NCBI RefSeq assembly: GCF_024172185.1
Contig: NZ_JAMZEC010000001.1
Span: forward strand, 8,469,001 to 8,533,000
Length of the DNA stretch: 64,000 bases
Reading direction: 5' to 3'
Source: Nonomuraea roseoviolacea subsp. carminata
GTDB lineage: Bacteria; Actinomycetota; Actinomycetes; Streptosporangiales; Streptosporangiaceae
Part shown: positions 42,016 to 53,915 of the stretch, piece by piece
Numbering within the stretch: the first letter of the stretch is position 1
Layout: each line of letters begins with the position of its first letter
Program-made: the position numbers and the translations under genes
Notes under the pieces: generated by a model
Seen by the model: the letters and a program-made list of their open reading frames with translations, nothing else
What the model was told of the DNA's origin: nothing
Databases searched by the model: none

Positions 42016-43794
42016 TTGAGCACCGACGTCGACACGAAGTCCGACACGCCGGCCCTCCGCACCCCCACGGGCGTCTGGACCGGGGTGACGCACCACGACG
42101 ACCGGACCGGCTCCTTCACCGTCTCCTTCGCCCCCGACGGCACCGTCGCGCTGCGCACCCCCCGCGGGGTGGGCGTCGGCGTCTGGAGCGCCGACGGGCC
42201 GGGCCGCTTCTCCTACGAGCTCACCGAGATCCCCGCCCCGGAGGAGGACCACCCGAGCCCCAGGCGGATCCACGTCGAGGCTCACCTGGAAGGACCCGCC
42301 TACCAGGGCACTGTCCAGGTGCGCACCCCGACGGGGGCCACCACCTCGGTGGAGCTCACCGCGGACCGCGTCGCGGGTGAGCCGGCCGCCTGGCACGACG
42401 TGGTGAGCCTGGGCGCGTCGATCCGGGGCCGCACGCTCCTCCCCGGGGACGACGGCTTCGAGCAGGCGTGCTCGGGCTGGCTGCTGACGGTCGAGCACCG
42501 GCCCGCGGCGGTCGTGGTCGCCGCCGACGCCGACGACGTGGCCGCCGCCGTCCGGTTCGCGGCCGAGGCGGGACGACCTGTCGCCGTGCAGTCGACCGGG
42601 CACGGCAAGTCGGTGCCCGCCGACGGAGCCGTGTTCGTCGCCACCGGCGAGCTGCGCGAGCTGTCGGTGGACCCGCGTGCCGGCACCGCGCGGATCGGTG
42701 CCGGGCTGCGGTGGGACGAGGTGATCGGCGCGGCGGCCGAGCACGGCCTCGCGCCGCTGTGCGGCTCCTCCGGCCAGGTCGGGGTGATGGGCTTCCTGAC
42801 GGGCGGCGGCCTCCCGCTGACCGGCCGCACGTACGGCTTCGCCGCCGACCGCGTCCGCTCGCTCGACGTCGTCACCGCCGACGGGCTGCTGCGCACCGTC
42901 TCACCCACCCAGGAGCCGGACCTGTTCTGGGCGGTACGGGGCGGCAAGAGCAACTTCGGCATCGTGGTCGCGGCCGAGATCGAGCTGCTCCCGCTGCGCT
43001 CCCTCTACGGAGGTCGGCTCCACTACCCGGTCGAGAACCGCGAGCACGCCGCCCACGTGCTCCGCTCCTACCTGGCCTGGGCCAAGGAGCAGCCGGAGGA
43101 GATGTCGTCGTCGGTGACGCTGCTGCGCTTCCCCGACGCGCCGCAACTGCCCGAGGAGCTCCGCGGCCGCTCGCTCCTGCTGGTCCTGCTGGTCTACCTG
43201 GGGGAGGAGGAGCGGGGCGCCCGGCTGATGGAGCCGCTGCGCGCGCTCGGCCCGGAGAAGGACACCTGCGCGGCCATGCCGTACGCGCGGATCACCGAGA
43301 TCCACCAGGACCCCCGTAACCCGGTCATGACGCACCTGCGCAGCGCGCTGCTCACCGAGCCGGACGACGAGGCCGTGGCGGAGCTGGTCTCGTTCATCGA
43401 CCCCGCGAAGCCCGGTGGGCCGTTCCCCGGCATCGAGCTGCGCCATCTCGGCGGGGCGCTGGACCGGCCGCCCGGCCGCCCGCACGCGGTCAGCACCCAG
43501 GGCGCGGCCTTCCACCTGTGGCTGCGGATGCCGGCGCCGCCCGATCAGGCCGACGCGGTCCGCCGGGCCGCCGACGAGGTGCTGGCGCGGCTGCGCCGTT
43601 GGGACACCGGCGCGATGCTGCCGGGATTCCTGTTCGACCACGACTCGGCTCCCGAACGGGTCAGGCGAGCCTACACCGAGGCGGACCACCGGCGGCTGAG
43701 CGCGGTGAAGGCGGCGTACGACCCGAACCACCTTTTCCGCATCAACCACACCATCCCGCCGGCGCAGGACGTCGGGGCGAGCATCGACAGGTGA
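42016..43794 (+). CDS. FAD-binding (PCMH/BBE) oxidoreductase with extra N-terminal domain
   Basis: A 592-residue protein. Residues 1-120 form a separate beta-rich domain (GVWTGVTHHDDRTGSFTVSF, VWSADGPGRFSYELTEI). From about 130 a PCMH-type FAD domain follows with VQSTGHGKSVPADGAVF and CGSSGQVGVMGFLTGGGLPL; the GHG histidine could hold FAD covalently. The C-terminal berberine-bridge segment is YDPNHLFRINHTIPP. The TTG at 42016 has GAGGAGGAG ahead. Berberine-bridge-like enzymes oxidise alcohols, sugars or phenolics. MarR-controlled by the divergent gene. Confidence 0.87.
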   Translation: MSTDVDTKSDTPALRTPTGVWTGVTHHDDRTGSFTVSFAPDGTVALRTPRGVGVGVWSADGPGRFSYELTEIPAPEEDHPSPRRIHVEAHLEGPAYQGTVQVRTPTGATTSVELTADRVAGEPAAWHDVVSLGASIRGRTLLPGDDGFEQACSGWLLTVEHRPAAVVVAADADDVAAAVRFAAEAGRPVAVQSTGHGKSVPADGAVFVATGELRELSVDPRAGTARIGAGLRWDEVIGAAAEHGLAPLCGSSGQVGVMGFLTGGGLPLTGRTYGFAADRVRSLDVVTADGLLRTVSPTQEPDLFWAVRGGKSNFGIVVAAEIELLPLRSLYGGRLHYPVENREHAAHVLRSYLAWAKEQPEEMSSSVTLLRFPDAPQLPEELRGRSLLLVLLVYLGEEERGARLMEPLRALGPEKDTCAAMPYARITEIHQDPRNPVMTHLRSALLTEPDDEAVAELVSFIDPAKPGGPFPGIELRHLGGALDRPPGRPHAVSTQGAAFHLWLRMPAPPDQADAVRRAADEVLARLRRWDTGAMLPGFLFDHDSAPERVRRAYTEADHRRLSAVKAAYDPNHLFRINHTIPPAQDVGASIDR

Positions 43795-43801
43795 CGGCCG
43801 C

Positions 43802-44947
43802 TCAGGCACGCAGCAGTTGCCGCACCCGGGCGGCCTCCCGGGTGAGGTGGTCGCGTTCCGGCACGCTGGTCGCGGCGCGGGCGGCCTCGGCGTACAAGTC
43901 GGCGGCGCGTTCGAGGTCACCGTCGCGCTCGTGCAGGTACGCCGTCACCGCGGCGTAACGGGGCAGGTCCGGGCGCACGTCGGCGAGCGCCGCCAGGCCG
44001 GCCCGCGGTCCGTCGGCCTCCCCGACGGCCACCGCCCGGTTGAGCCGCACCACCGGGCTGCCGGTCAGGGCCAGCAGTTCGTCGTACCACTCCACGATCT
44101 GCACCCAGTCCGTCTCGGCGGCGCTGGGGGCGTCCGCGTGCAGGGCGGCGATCGCGGCCTGCGCCTGGTACTCGCCCAGCCGGTCGCGGGCCAGCGCGGC
44201 CTGCAGGATCGCCACCCCCTCGCTGATCAGGCGGGTGTCCCAGCGCGAACGGTCCTGCTGCGCGAGGGGCACCAGGCGGCCTGCCGGGTCCGTGCGGGAC
44301 GCGCGGCGCGCGTGGTGCAGCAGCATGAGCGCCAGCAGCCCGGCCGCCTCGGGCTCGCCCGTCAGGGCGAAGAGCTGGCGGGTGAGGCGGATCGCCTCGG
44401 CCGCCAGGTCGACATCACCGCCGTACCCCTCGTTGAAGACGAGGTAGAGCACCCGCAGCACCGTCCCGAGATCGCCGGCCTGGTCGAGCGGCAGCCCCGC
44501 GATCCGCCGCTTGGCCCGGCTGATCCGCTGCGCCATGGTCGCCTCGGGGACGAGGTACGCCGCCGCGATCTGCCGCGTGGTCAGGCCGCCGACCGCGCGC
44601 AGCGTCAGGGCGACGGCCGAGCCCTGCGGCAGGCTCGGGTGCGCGCACAGGAAGTACAGCCGCAGCGTGTCGTCCGTGGCGGGGGCGGGACCGGCGGGCG
44701 GCTCGGTCTCCACGGTGAGCTCCCGCCCCCGCCGCGACGCCTCGGCGCGGGCGGCGTCGAGGAACTTGCGCCACGCGACCGCGACGAGCCACGCCTTCGG
44801 GTCACGCGGCGGGTCGTCCGGCCAGGTCTCCAGGGCCCGGATCAGGGACTCCTGCACGGCGTCCTCGGCCGAGGCGAAGTCGGCTCCGCGCCGGACGAGG
44901 ACGCCGATCACCGCGGGCACGAGCTCCCGCAGCAGGGACTCGTTCAC
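43802..44947 (-). CDS. ECF42-group RNA polymerase sigma factor
   Basis: A 381-residue sigma-70-family protein. Region 2 contains AEDAVQESLIRALETWP and PKAWLVAVAWRKFLDAAR, region 4 TTRQIAAAYLVPEATMAQRISRAKRRI, and the long C-terminal extension (DUF6596 type, EWYDELLALTGSPVVRLNRA, LAALADVRPDLPRYAAVTAYLH) is typical of ECF42. GTG 44947 overlaps the stop of the DGPF protein gene (GTGA), so they are co-translated. A TGTCGA-N17-CGTC promoter upstream of the pair fits the ECF42 consensus, implying self-activation. No anti-sigma gene; the C-terminal extension is thought to regulate activity. Confidence 0.9.
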   Translation of the reverse strand: MNESLLRELVPAVIGVLVRRGADFASAEDAVQESLIRALETWPDDPPRDPKAWLVAVAWRKFLDAARAEASRRGRELTVETEPPAGPAPATDDTLRLYFLCAHPSLPQGSAVALTLRAVGGLTTRQIAAAYLVPEATMAQRISRAKRRIAGLPLDQAGDLGTVLRVLYLVFNEGYGGDVDLAAEAIRLTRQLFALTGEPEAAGLLALMLLHHARRASRTDPAGRLVPLAQQDRSRWDTRLISEGVAILQAALARDRLGEYQAQAAIAALHADAPSAAETDWVQIVEWYDELLALTGSPVVRLNRAVAVGEADGPRAGLAALADVRPDLPRYAAVTAYLHERDGDLERAADLYAEAARAATSVPERDHLTREAARVRQLLRA

Positions 44948-45351
44948 TCGGCGCCCGTGGCCGTGTGGGTGAGGAAGGGCCGGACCTCGAGCCACTCGTG
45001 GATCGGCTTGCCGCCGGCTCCGGGAGCGGCGGACAGCTCGCCGGCGAGCTGGACCGCGCGGTCCCAGGACTCCACGTCGATGATCATCCAGCCGGCGATG
45101 AGGTCCTTGGTCTCGGCGAACGGGCCGTCGGTCACCGGCGGGCGCCCCTCGCCGTCGTAGCGGACGAACGTGCCCTCGGGCGCCAGCGCCTGGCTGTCGA
45201 CGAACTCGCCCGTCTCCTCCAGGCGGGCCGCGAAGTCGCGCATGTACTGCACGTGCGCGTCGACCTCCTCCGGAGTCCACTGGTCCATCGGCGCCCAGTC
45301 GACGGCGGGGTCCGGGCCGCCTCGGTAGTGCTTCAGCAGCAGGTACTTCAT
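44944..45351 (-). CDS. YCII-related DGPF-domain protein
   Basis: A 135-residue YCII-like protein with the signature VTDGPFAETKDLIAGWMIID. DGPF proteins are the usual partners and targets of ECF42 sigma factors; the biochemical role is unknown. ATG 45351 follows AAGGAGAACCACC. It is the first gene of the operon with the sigma factor, which starts within its last codons. Expression is probably from the ECF42-type promoter at 45413-45439. Confidence 0.9.
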   Translation of the reverse strand: MKYLLLKHYRGGPDPAVDWAPMDQWTPEEVDAHVQYMRDFAARLEETGEFVDSQALAPEGTFVRYDGEGRPPVTDGPFAETKDLIAGWMIIDVESWDRAVQLAGELSAAPGAGGKPIHEWLEVRPFLTHTATGAE

Positions 45352-45412
45352 GGTGGTTCTCCTTCGTCGTCTCATCGGTCGCGCGGCCCGTCGTGGTCGC
45401 TCGCACCCCTGG

Positions 45413-45439
45413 GACGGAGCCGGCGCCGCGTTCTCGACA
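45413..45439 (-). promoter_or_regulatory. ECF42-type promoter TGTCGA-N17-CGTC
   Basis: On the minus strand TGTCGA (complement of 45434-45439) is followed after 17 bp by CGTC (complement of 45413-45416), about 62 bp before the DGPF ATG. I recall the ECF42 motif as TGTCGA with CGAC or CGTC, so this is a direct match by eye. Confidence 0.65.
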
Positions 45440-45534
45440 TCCGGAAGCCCGCCGATTGGCAGAAACCTAGTCCGGCCGTTCCGCCGCGTCGAGGTGGGCG
45501 CCGCCATGCCGCGTTCGCCTCGCGACCGGCGCCC

Positions 45535-46776
45535 TCATCGGCGTGTCGAGCGTTCCGGAGGACGGCGCCCACGCAGCAGCCGGTCGCCGAGCAGGACCGC
45601 GCACGACCCGGCGGTCAGCAGCCCGCCGGCGAGGAAGGTGCCCCGCACCCCGGAGAGCGGCAGGACCAGCGCCCCCAGCGCGGCGCCGGCCGCGATGCCG
45701 GCGTTGTAGGCGCCGGAGTTCGCCGCCAGGGCGATGTCGGTGCGGCCCGGCGCGCAGTGCAGCATCGCGTTCTGGGTGGTCATGAACACCGGTCCGAGCG
45801 CGCCGCCCATCAGGGTCAGGAACACCACCGCCGCCGCCTGATGAGCGCCGAACGCGTACAGGCCGAGCATGCCCACCGCCTGCGTGGCCACGGCGGCGGC
45901 CGGCGCGGACCGCGGAAAGCGGTCCAGGAACGCGCCCGTGATGCTCACTCCGGCCAGACAGGCGACACCGAACACCACGAACAGGACGCTGACCGTGCCC
46001 GGGGCGAACCCGCTCACATCACCCAGGAACGCCACGATGTAGGTGTATCCGGCGAACGCTCCGGTGGCGGACAGGGCTCCGGCCGCCAGCACCGTGCCGA
46101 ACCGCCGTACGTCGGGACTGGCCGCATAGGCGGCGGGCTCTTCCTCCGGGCGCGACGTCGGCAGCCAGAGCGCGATCGTCACCAGGGAGACGAGCCCCAG
46201 AGCCGCCGGCACGGCGATGGCCACCTGCCAGCCGCTCTGCCGGCCCAGCCAGGTCCCGGCGGGAACGCCGAGCACGAGAGCGAGCGAACCGGCGACGGAC
46301 AACGCCCCCACCACACGGCCCCGGACCTCCGGCGCGAACAGGCCCACCGCGACCGGCCCCATCACGGCCCAGAACAGCGCCTGGGCGAGCGCGGTCAGCA
46401 GCCGGGCCCCGAGGAGCACCCCGTAGGAGGTCGCCAGCGCCGCGACGACACTGGACACCACGAGCGCCCCCAGGAGCCCCGTGAGCACATGACGCCGGGG
46501 CACCGACCGCACGAGGTGAGCGATCGGCACGGACGCGACGGCCACCGTCACGCCGTAACCGGTGACCAGGAGACCGACCGCCGAAAGGGAGACCCGGAGG
46601 TCGGCGGACATGAGCCCCAGGAGGCCGACCGGCAGGTTCTCCGCGGTGTTGAAGGTGAGGGCGGCCAGCATCAGGGCGCCCAGCACCGCCCGGCTGCGCC
46701 ATGGCGCCGGCGGCCGGCCGATCGTGCGGCTTCCTTCCCGCTCTCGCCCGTCACGCCTGCTCATGGCACTTCTCAT
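45535..46776 (-). CDS. Major-facilitator drug/solute exporter
   Basis: A 413-residue membrane protein with twelve predicted helices. The N-terminal LPVGLLGLMSADLRVSLSAV and the loop HLVRSVPRRHVLTG match the MFS drug:H+ antiporter-1 type (chloramphenicol-resistance-like). Helix 5 motif GVPAGTWLGRQSGW fits motif C. ATG 46776 or 46764. It probably exports a small molecule. It stands alone; downstream is the ECF42 operon, upstream the SDR gene in the same direction separated by a strong terminator. Confidence 0.88.
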   Translation of the reverse strand: MRSAMSRRDGREREGSRTIGRPPAPWRSRAVLGALMLAALTFNTAENLPVGLLGLMSADLRVSLSAVGLLVTGYGVTVAVASVPIAHLVRSVPRRHVLTGLLGALVVSSVVAALATSYGVLLGARLLTALAQALFWAVMGPVAVGLFAPEVRGRVVGALSVAGSLALVLGVPAGTWLGRQSGWQVAIAVPAALGLVSLVTIALWLPTSRPEEEPAAYAASPDVRRFGTVLAAGALSATGAFAGYTYIVAFLGDVSGFAPGTVSVLFVVFGVACLAGVSITGAFLDRFPRSAPAAAVATQAVGMLGLYAFGAHQAAAVVFLTLMGGALGPVFMTTQNAMLHCAPGRTDIALAANSGAYNAGIAAGAALGALVLPLSGVRGTFLAGGLLTAGSCAVLLGDRLLRGRRPPERSTRR

Positions 46777-46895
46777 GCGGGTACCCCACCAGCCTCGTCA
46801 GCGGATCACAACCGAATTCAGCCGTCACGTCCGCCCTGCGCTCGTTCCCCGGCACGAGCCGGGGCCGGATCGCAGGCTGCTCGCCGCTGGGGGGC

Positions 46896-46930
46896 CGATC
46901 GGATGCCGGCCGACAGCCGGCATCCGATCG
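46896..46930 (-). terminator. Strong hairpin after SDR paralogue 2
   Basis: Perfect 15-bp arms CGATCGGATGCCGGC and GCCGGCATCCGATCG with a 5-bp loop, about 30 bp downstream of the SDR stop on the minus strand. Acts most likely as its terminator, separating it from the MFS gene. Confidence 0.75.
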
Positions 46931-46957
46931 CGTCAGGGCGGGGGATGACGACTCGGC

Positions 46958-47812
46958 TCAGAGCGCGGCCTGCAGGTCGGCCCGGCCCTGGGCCTGCGCC
47001 GACAGGTCCTGCCAGTCGGCCCAGGTCTTGAGCCGGTCGGCATACGCCTGCTGGATCATCGACTGGAAGCCCTGGCCGAACAGGACCCGCAGCGGCGGGT
47101 TGTCGGAGTCGACCAGCTTGAGCAGCGCTTGGGCGGCGGCGGAGGGGTCGCCGGCGGGCTGCTTGCCGGCAATGGCGCCGAGCCGCTGGCGCAGGGGGTC
47201 GTAGGCGGGGTCGGGTGCGGCGACGTGGCCGTTGTCGAGCGGGTTGGGGTTCTTGCCGTCGCGGGTGGCGAAGCCGCCGGGCTCGATGATGGTGACTTTG
47301 ACGCCGAAGTCGGCGACTTCGCCGGCCAGGGCCTCGTTGAGGCCTTCCAGGGCCCATTTGGAGGCGTGGTAGGCGCCGCCGAGCGGCAGCGCGATCAGGC
47401 CGGCGGCCGAGGAGAGCTGGATGATGTGCCCTGAGCGCTGCTCGCGCAGGTGGGGGAGCACGGCCTGGATGACCCACACGGCGCCGAACAGGTTGGTCTC
47501 CATCTGCTCGCGCAGTTCGTGTTCGGTGAGTTCCTCGATCGCGCCGATCTGGGCGTAGCCGGCGTTGTTGACGATGACGTCGAGCCGGCCGAAGTGCTCG
47601 ACGGCCCGCTTGACGGCCTCGCCGACGGCGCTCTTGTCGGTCACGTCCATCGCCAGAGGCAGTACCTGGTCGCCGTAGGCGGCGGCCAGGTCGTCCAGGC
47701 TCGTGGTGGTGCGGGCGGTGGCGGCCACCCGGTCACCGCGCGACAGGGCGGCCTGCACGAACTGGCGGCCGAGGCCGCGGGAGGAGCCGGTGACGAACCA
47801 GACCTTGCTCAT
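46958..47812 (-). CDS. Short-chain dehydrogenase/reductase, paralogue 2 of 3
   Basis: A 284-residue SDR differing by eye at only 11 positions from the protein at 9401-10255, and with the same length and catalytic residues (NNAG 82-85, YHASK 148-152). The surrounding DNA is unrelated, so the copies are paralogues, not a local duplication. ATG 47812 follows GGAAAGAGTC. It is divergent from a TetR gene, with two identical 14-bp palindromes between, and ends at a 15-bp stem terminator. Confidence 0.9.
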   Translation of the reverse strand: MSKVWFVTGSSRGLGRQFVQAALSRGDRVAATARTTTSLDDLAAAYGDQVLPLAMDVTDKSAVGEAVKRAVEHFGRLDVIVNNAGYAQIGAIEELTEHELREQMETNLFGAVWVIQAVLPHLREQRSGHIIQLSSAAGLIALPLGGAYHASKWALEGLNEALAGEVADFGVKVTIIEPGGFATRDGKNPNPLDNGHVAAPDPAYDPLRQRLGAIAGKQPAGDPSAAAQALLKLVDSDNPPLRVLFGQGFQSMIQQAYADRLKTWADWQDLSAQAQGRADLQAAL

Positions 47813-47866
47813 GACTCTTTCCATTCCGTTGACGTGTTGATCCGCCGGATGCGGCCAATCATCGAT

Positions 47867-47933
47867 ACGGCACGTGCCGTGCCGTCACAGAGTGGACCAC
47901 CGCGTTCGCCGGTGTCAACACGGCACGTGCCGT
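47867..47933. promoter_or_regulatory. Two identical palindromes ACGGCACGTGCCGT
   Basis: Perfect 14-bp palindromes at 47867-47880 and 47920-47933, 53 bp apart, lie between the divergent SDR and TetR genes, one near each promoter. Probably the operators of the TetR encoded at 47951. Confidence 0.78.
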
Positions 47934-47950
47934 TCCGTTAAGCTGGCGGC

Positions 47951-48550
47951 ATGACCGACAACCGCGCCGCCCGCGCCGACGACCGAACCGCGGCGATCAT
48001 GCAGGCCACCCTCGACCTGGCCCGCGAGCTCGGGTACGCCAAGCTCACCATCGAGGCGGTGGCGGCCCGCGCCGGCGTCGGCAAGCACACCGTCTACCGC
48101 CGCTGGTCCTCGCGGGGCCTGCTGTTCCTCGACGCCGTCCTCAGCCTCGACACCGCGGGCCTGCGGCACCGCGACACCGGCGACATCGTGGCCGATCTGC
48201 GCGAGGTCATGACCAGGGCCGCCGACCTGCTGGGCCGGCCGCCATGGGGCCCGCTGTACCAGGACCTCATCGGCGAGGCGCAGCACGATCCCGAGGTCGC
48301 CGCCGCGCTCAACCGGCGGTTCATCGAGCCCCAGACCGCCGACACCCTGGCCCGCCTGAGGGCCGCCAAGGACCAGGGGCAACTCGCTCCCGACTTCGAC
48401 CTGGACCTGGCGTTCGAGATCCTGTCCGGCCCCTTGTACTTCCGGCTGCTCGTCACCCAGCAGCCGGTGACGCACGACCACATCGACCGCGTCCTCCAAG
48501 CGGTCTTCGCCGGAATGGGTCCCGGAGCCCGAACGACGCCGGCTTCCTGA
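47951..48550 (+). CDS. TetR-family transcriptional regulator
   Basis: A 199-residue TetR protein. HTH: ATLDLARELGYAKLTIEAVA, then AGVGKHTVYRRWSSRGLL. The C-terminal helical domain (VADLREVMTRAADLLG, FRLLVTQQPVTHDHI) matches the common TetR C-terminal group with a PVTHDHI-like motif. ATG 47951 follows the operator-containing promoter. Represses SDR paralogue 2 and itself, by layout. It is followed by the rpoB promoter region after about 100 bp. Confidence 0.9.
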   Translation: MTDNRAARADDRTAAIMQATLDLARELGYAKLTIEAVAARAGVGKHTVYRRWSSRGLLFLDAVLSLDTAGLRHRDTGDIVADLREVMTRAADLLGRPPWGPLYQDLIGEAQHDPEVAAALNRRFIEPQTADTLARLRAAKDQGQLAPDFDLDLAFEILSGPLYFRLLVTQQPVTHDHIDRVLQAVFAGMGPGARTTPAS

Positions 48551-48653
48551 CGCGTCGAGCGCGTCGGGGGGCTCCCGGCGCTTCCAGGGCGTTTCGTGCG
48601 ACTCGCTTGACGATTCCGAGGTGAGCGTGCGATCCTGGCTACGGGATCGAGGG

Positions 48654-48701
48654 TTGACAATTTATATATGCGTGGACATTCGTCTCTCTTTTGCTTTATG
48701 C
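48654..48701 (+). promoter_or_regulatory. AT-rich promoter region of the orphan rpoB
   Basis: TTGACA at 48654-48659 begins an unusually AT-rich run (TTTATATATG). A second possible promoter has TGGACA (48673-48678) and TTTATG (48695-48700) with 16-bp spacing. The rpoB start is about 105 bp downstream. Which element is used cannot be told from sequence. Confidence 0.5.
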
Positions 48702-48804
48702 TGCCCTTCCACGCTTGTCCTCGACGTCCCACTCCTCCGCATTGACGGTGATGTCGTCGGGCGCGCGTGTAGCCATCCGCTGCGAGCCCTCGGAAGGACA
48801 TCTG

Positions 48805-52281
<3,477 letters not shown>

Positions 52282-52287
52282 CGCCCG

Positions 52288-52326
52288 GCGGTCGTCCTCC
52301 CGCCGTCATGGCGGGAGGACGACCGC
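52288..52326 (+). terminator. Strong intrinsic-type hairpin after rpoB
   Basis: Perfect 17-bp arms (52288-52304 and 52310-52326) with a 5-bp loop, starting 6 bp after the rpoB stop codon. No T-run, as usual in this group. It ends the rpoB transcript where rpoC would normally follow. Confidence 0.85.
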
Positions 52327-52367
52327 GGGGGCAGGCCAGGCCGGCACTCACGCCCTTCGGGGATGTC

Positions 52368-52643
52368 TCACCAGGCGATGGGGCCGAGGCGATCGACGAA
52401 GGTCCCGGTCGGCCCGTCAGGGGCGAGGGTCGCGAGCTCGATGATCGGATCACTGCCCTCGGTGACCGTCAGCTCGCCCGTGCGGACGTTCATGTCGGTG
52501 GCGGTGAACCTGCCGCCGGCGACCTCGCCGGGGGTCACGGCGTCGCGTGAGCCGAGGAAGACCCTCCAGCCCCGTTCCCCGAGCCTGCGCGCCGTCTCGT
52601 AGCCCAGGCCCTTGTTCGCTCAAGTGATCAATACCGAGGTCAT
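52368..52643 (-). pseudogene. SDR remnant with in-frame stop in the cofactor motif
   Basis: Minus strand: MTSVLIT, then TGA, then ANKGLGYETARRLGERGW; the stop stands exactly where the first glycine codon GGA of TGANKGLG belongs (one base change). After GSRD the centre is deleted and the sequence resumes near the C-terminus (VTPGEVAGGRFTATD, LTVTEGSDPII, TGTFVDRLGPIAW). The reading frame is otherwise kept. It begins 8 bp after the FAD-oxidoreductase stop, so it was the last gene of that operon. Confidence 0.82.
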
Positions 52644-52651
52644 GTCTCTCC

Positions 52652-53863
52652 CTAGTGGAGCGGCTGGACGAGCGCTTTCGCGGCGGTCGCGTCCGGCGCG
52701 CCGGCCAGGCGGCGCCTGCGCTTGGGCAGGCCGTAGGTGGGGTGCGAGGCGGCCCACAGCGACACCCTGAGGATGCCCGTCTTGATCCGTGCGGGCGCCC
52801 GGCCGCCCTGGTACGCCGGCTTGGCCTGCCCCTCCCCGTCGACCATCTGCAGGATCGCGTCCCGCCGCCCGAGGCTGATGTGGTTGTACGTGTAGACCAG
52901 CCTGGTCTTCGCGACCTTGCGGCTGGTCAGGCGTCCCACGATCGTCTCGACGGCCTGCATGCCGGTGTAGCCGGCCGACGCGCAGGACATCGGCATCGGC
53001 CGGCCGTTGTCGCCGATGGCGTGGGCGCTGTCGCCGACGGCGTAGACGTTCGGGTGCGAGACCGACCGCATGGCGCGATCGACGACGATCTGCCCGTTCG
53101 GGGTGACCTCCAGTCCGCCATTGGCGGCGACGGGGGTGACCGCGAACCCGGCCGTCCACACGGTCGCGTCGGACGCCAGGGCGGTGCCGTCGGCGCACAG
53201 CACCCGCGTCGCTTCGACGGCTTCGACGCGGGTGCGCTCCAGGACGGTGACGCCCAGCCGGTCGCAGGCCCGGCGCAGGTGGCCGCGGGCTCCGGCGGAG
53301 AGCCGGGCGCCCAGCTCGCCGCGGGCGACGAGCGTCACCGACAGGCCGGGCCGGCCTTCGGCGATCTCGGTGGCGGTCTCGATGCCGGTCAGCCCGTCGC
53401 CGACGACCACCACGCTCCCGCCCTCGCCCCGCCGGTCCAGGCCGTCCAGGCGCTCGCGCAGGCGCAGCGCCGAGGGCCGGGCGGCGACGTCGAAGGCGTG
53501 CGCGGCCACGCCGGGGACGGCCTCGACGTCACCATGACTGCCGAGCGCGTAGACGAGCGTGTCGTAGCCGAGCTCGCCGTCACCGCTGGTACCGGCCACG
53601 GTGACGACCTGGCGCTCGGGGTCGACCGCGGTGACGCGGGCCAGGCGCAACCGTATCCCCGTGCCGGCGAAGACGTCGGCGAGGTGCGGAGCCTCGATGG
53701 TCCGGCCGGCCGCGAGCTGGTGCAGCCGCATGCGCTGGACGAAGTCCGGCACGGCGTTGACCACGGTGATCTCGGTGTCCTTCGGGGACAGCCGGCGGGC
53801 CAGGTTTCCGGCCACGTAGGTCCCGGCATAGCCGGCGCCGAGGATGAGGATGCGGTGCTTCAC
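52652..53863 (-). CDS. NAD(P)/FAD-dependent oxidoreductase (NDH-2-like)
   Basis: A 403-residue flavoprotein with two nucleotide-binding folds: ILGAGYAGTYVAGNL at 7-21 for FAD and VVVVGDGLTGIETATEIAE near 160 for NAD(P)H, plus the C-terminal FAD motif VYAVGDSAHAIGDNG. It resembles type II NADH dehydrogenases and related disulfide-reductase-fold enzymes without active cysteines. GTG 53863 follows AGGAG. It lies 52 bp after SDR paralogue 3 in the same direction and is likely co-transcribed from the ECF41 promoter at 54817-54843. Confidence 0.88.
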   Translation of the reverse strand: MKHRILILGAGYAGTYVAGNLARRLSPKDTEITVVNAVPDFVQRMRLHQLAAGRTIEAPHLADVFAGTGIRLRLARVTAVDPERQVVTVAGTSGDGELGYDTLVYALGSHGDVEAVPGVAAHAFDVAARPSALRLRERLDGLDRRGEGGSVVVVGDGLTGIETATEIAEGRPGLSVTLVARGELGARLSAGARGHLRRACDRLGVTVLERTRVEAVEATRVLCADGTALASDATVWTAGFAVTPVAANGGLEVTPNGQIVVDRAMRSVSHPNVYAVGDSAHAIGDNGRPMPMSCASAGYTGMQAVETIVGRLTSRKVAKTRLVYTYNHISLGRRDAILQMVDGEGQAKPAYQGGRAPARIKTGILRVSLWAASHPTYGLPKRRRRLAGAPDATAAKALVQPLH

Positions 53864-53915
53864 GTGCTGCTCCTGTCGGTTCTGCTTGCTGTCGGTACGT
53901 CGGCTCGGCCGTGGG

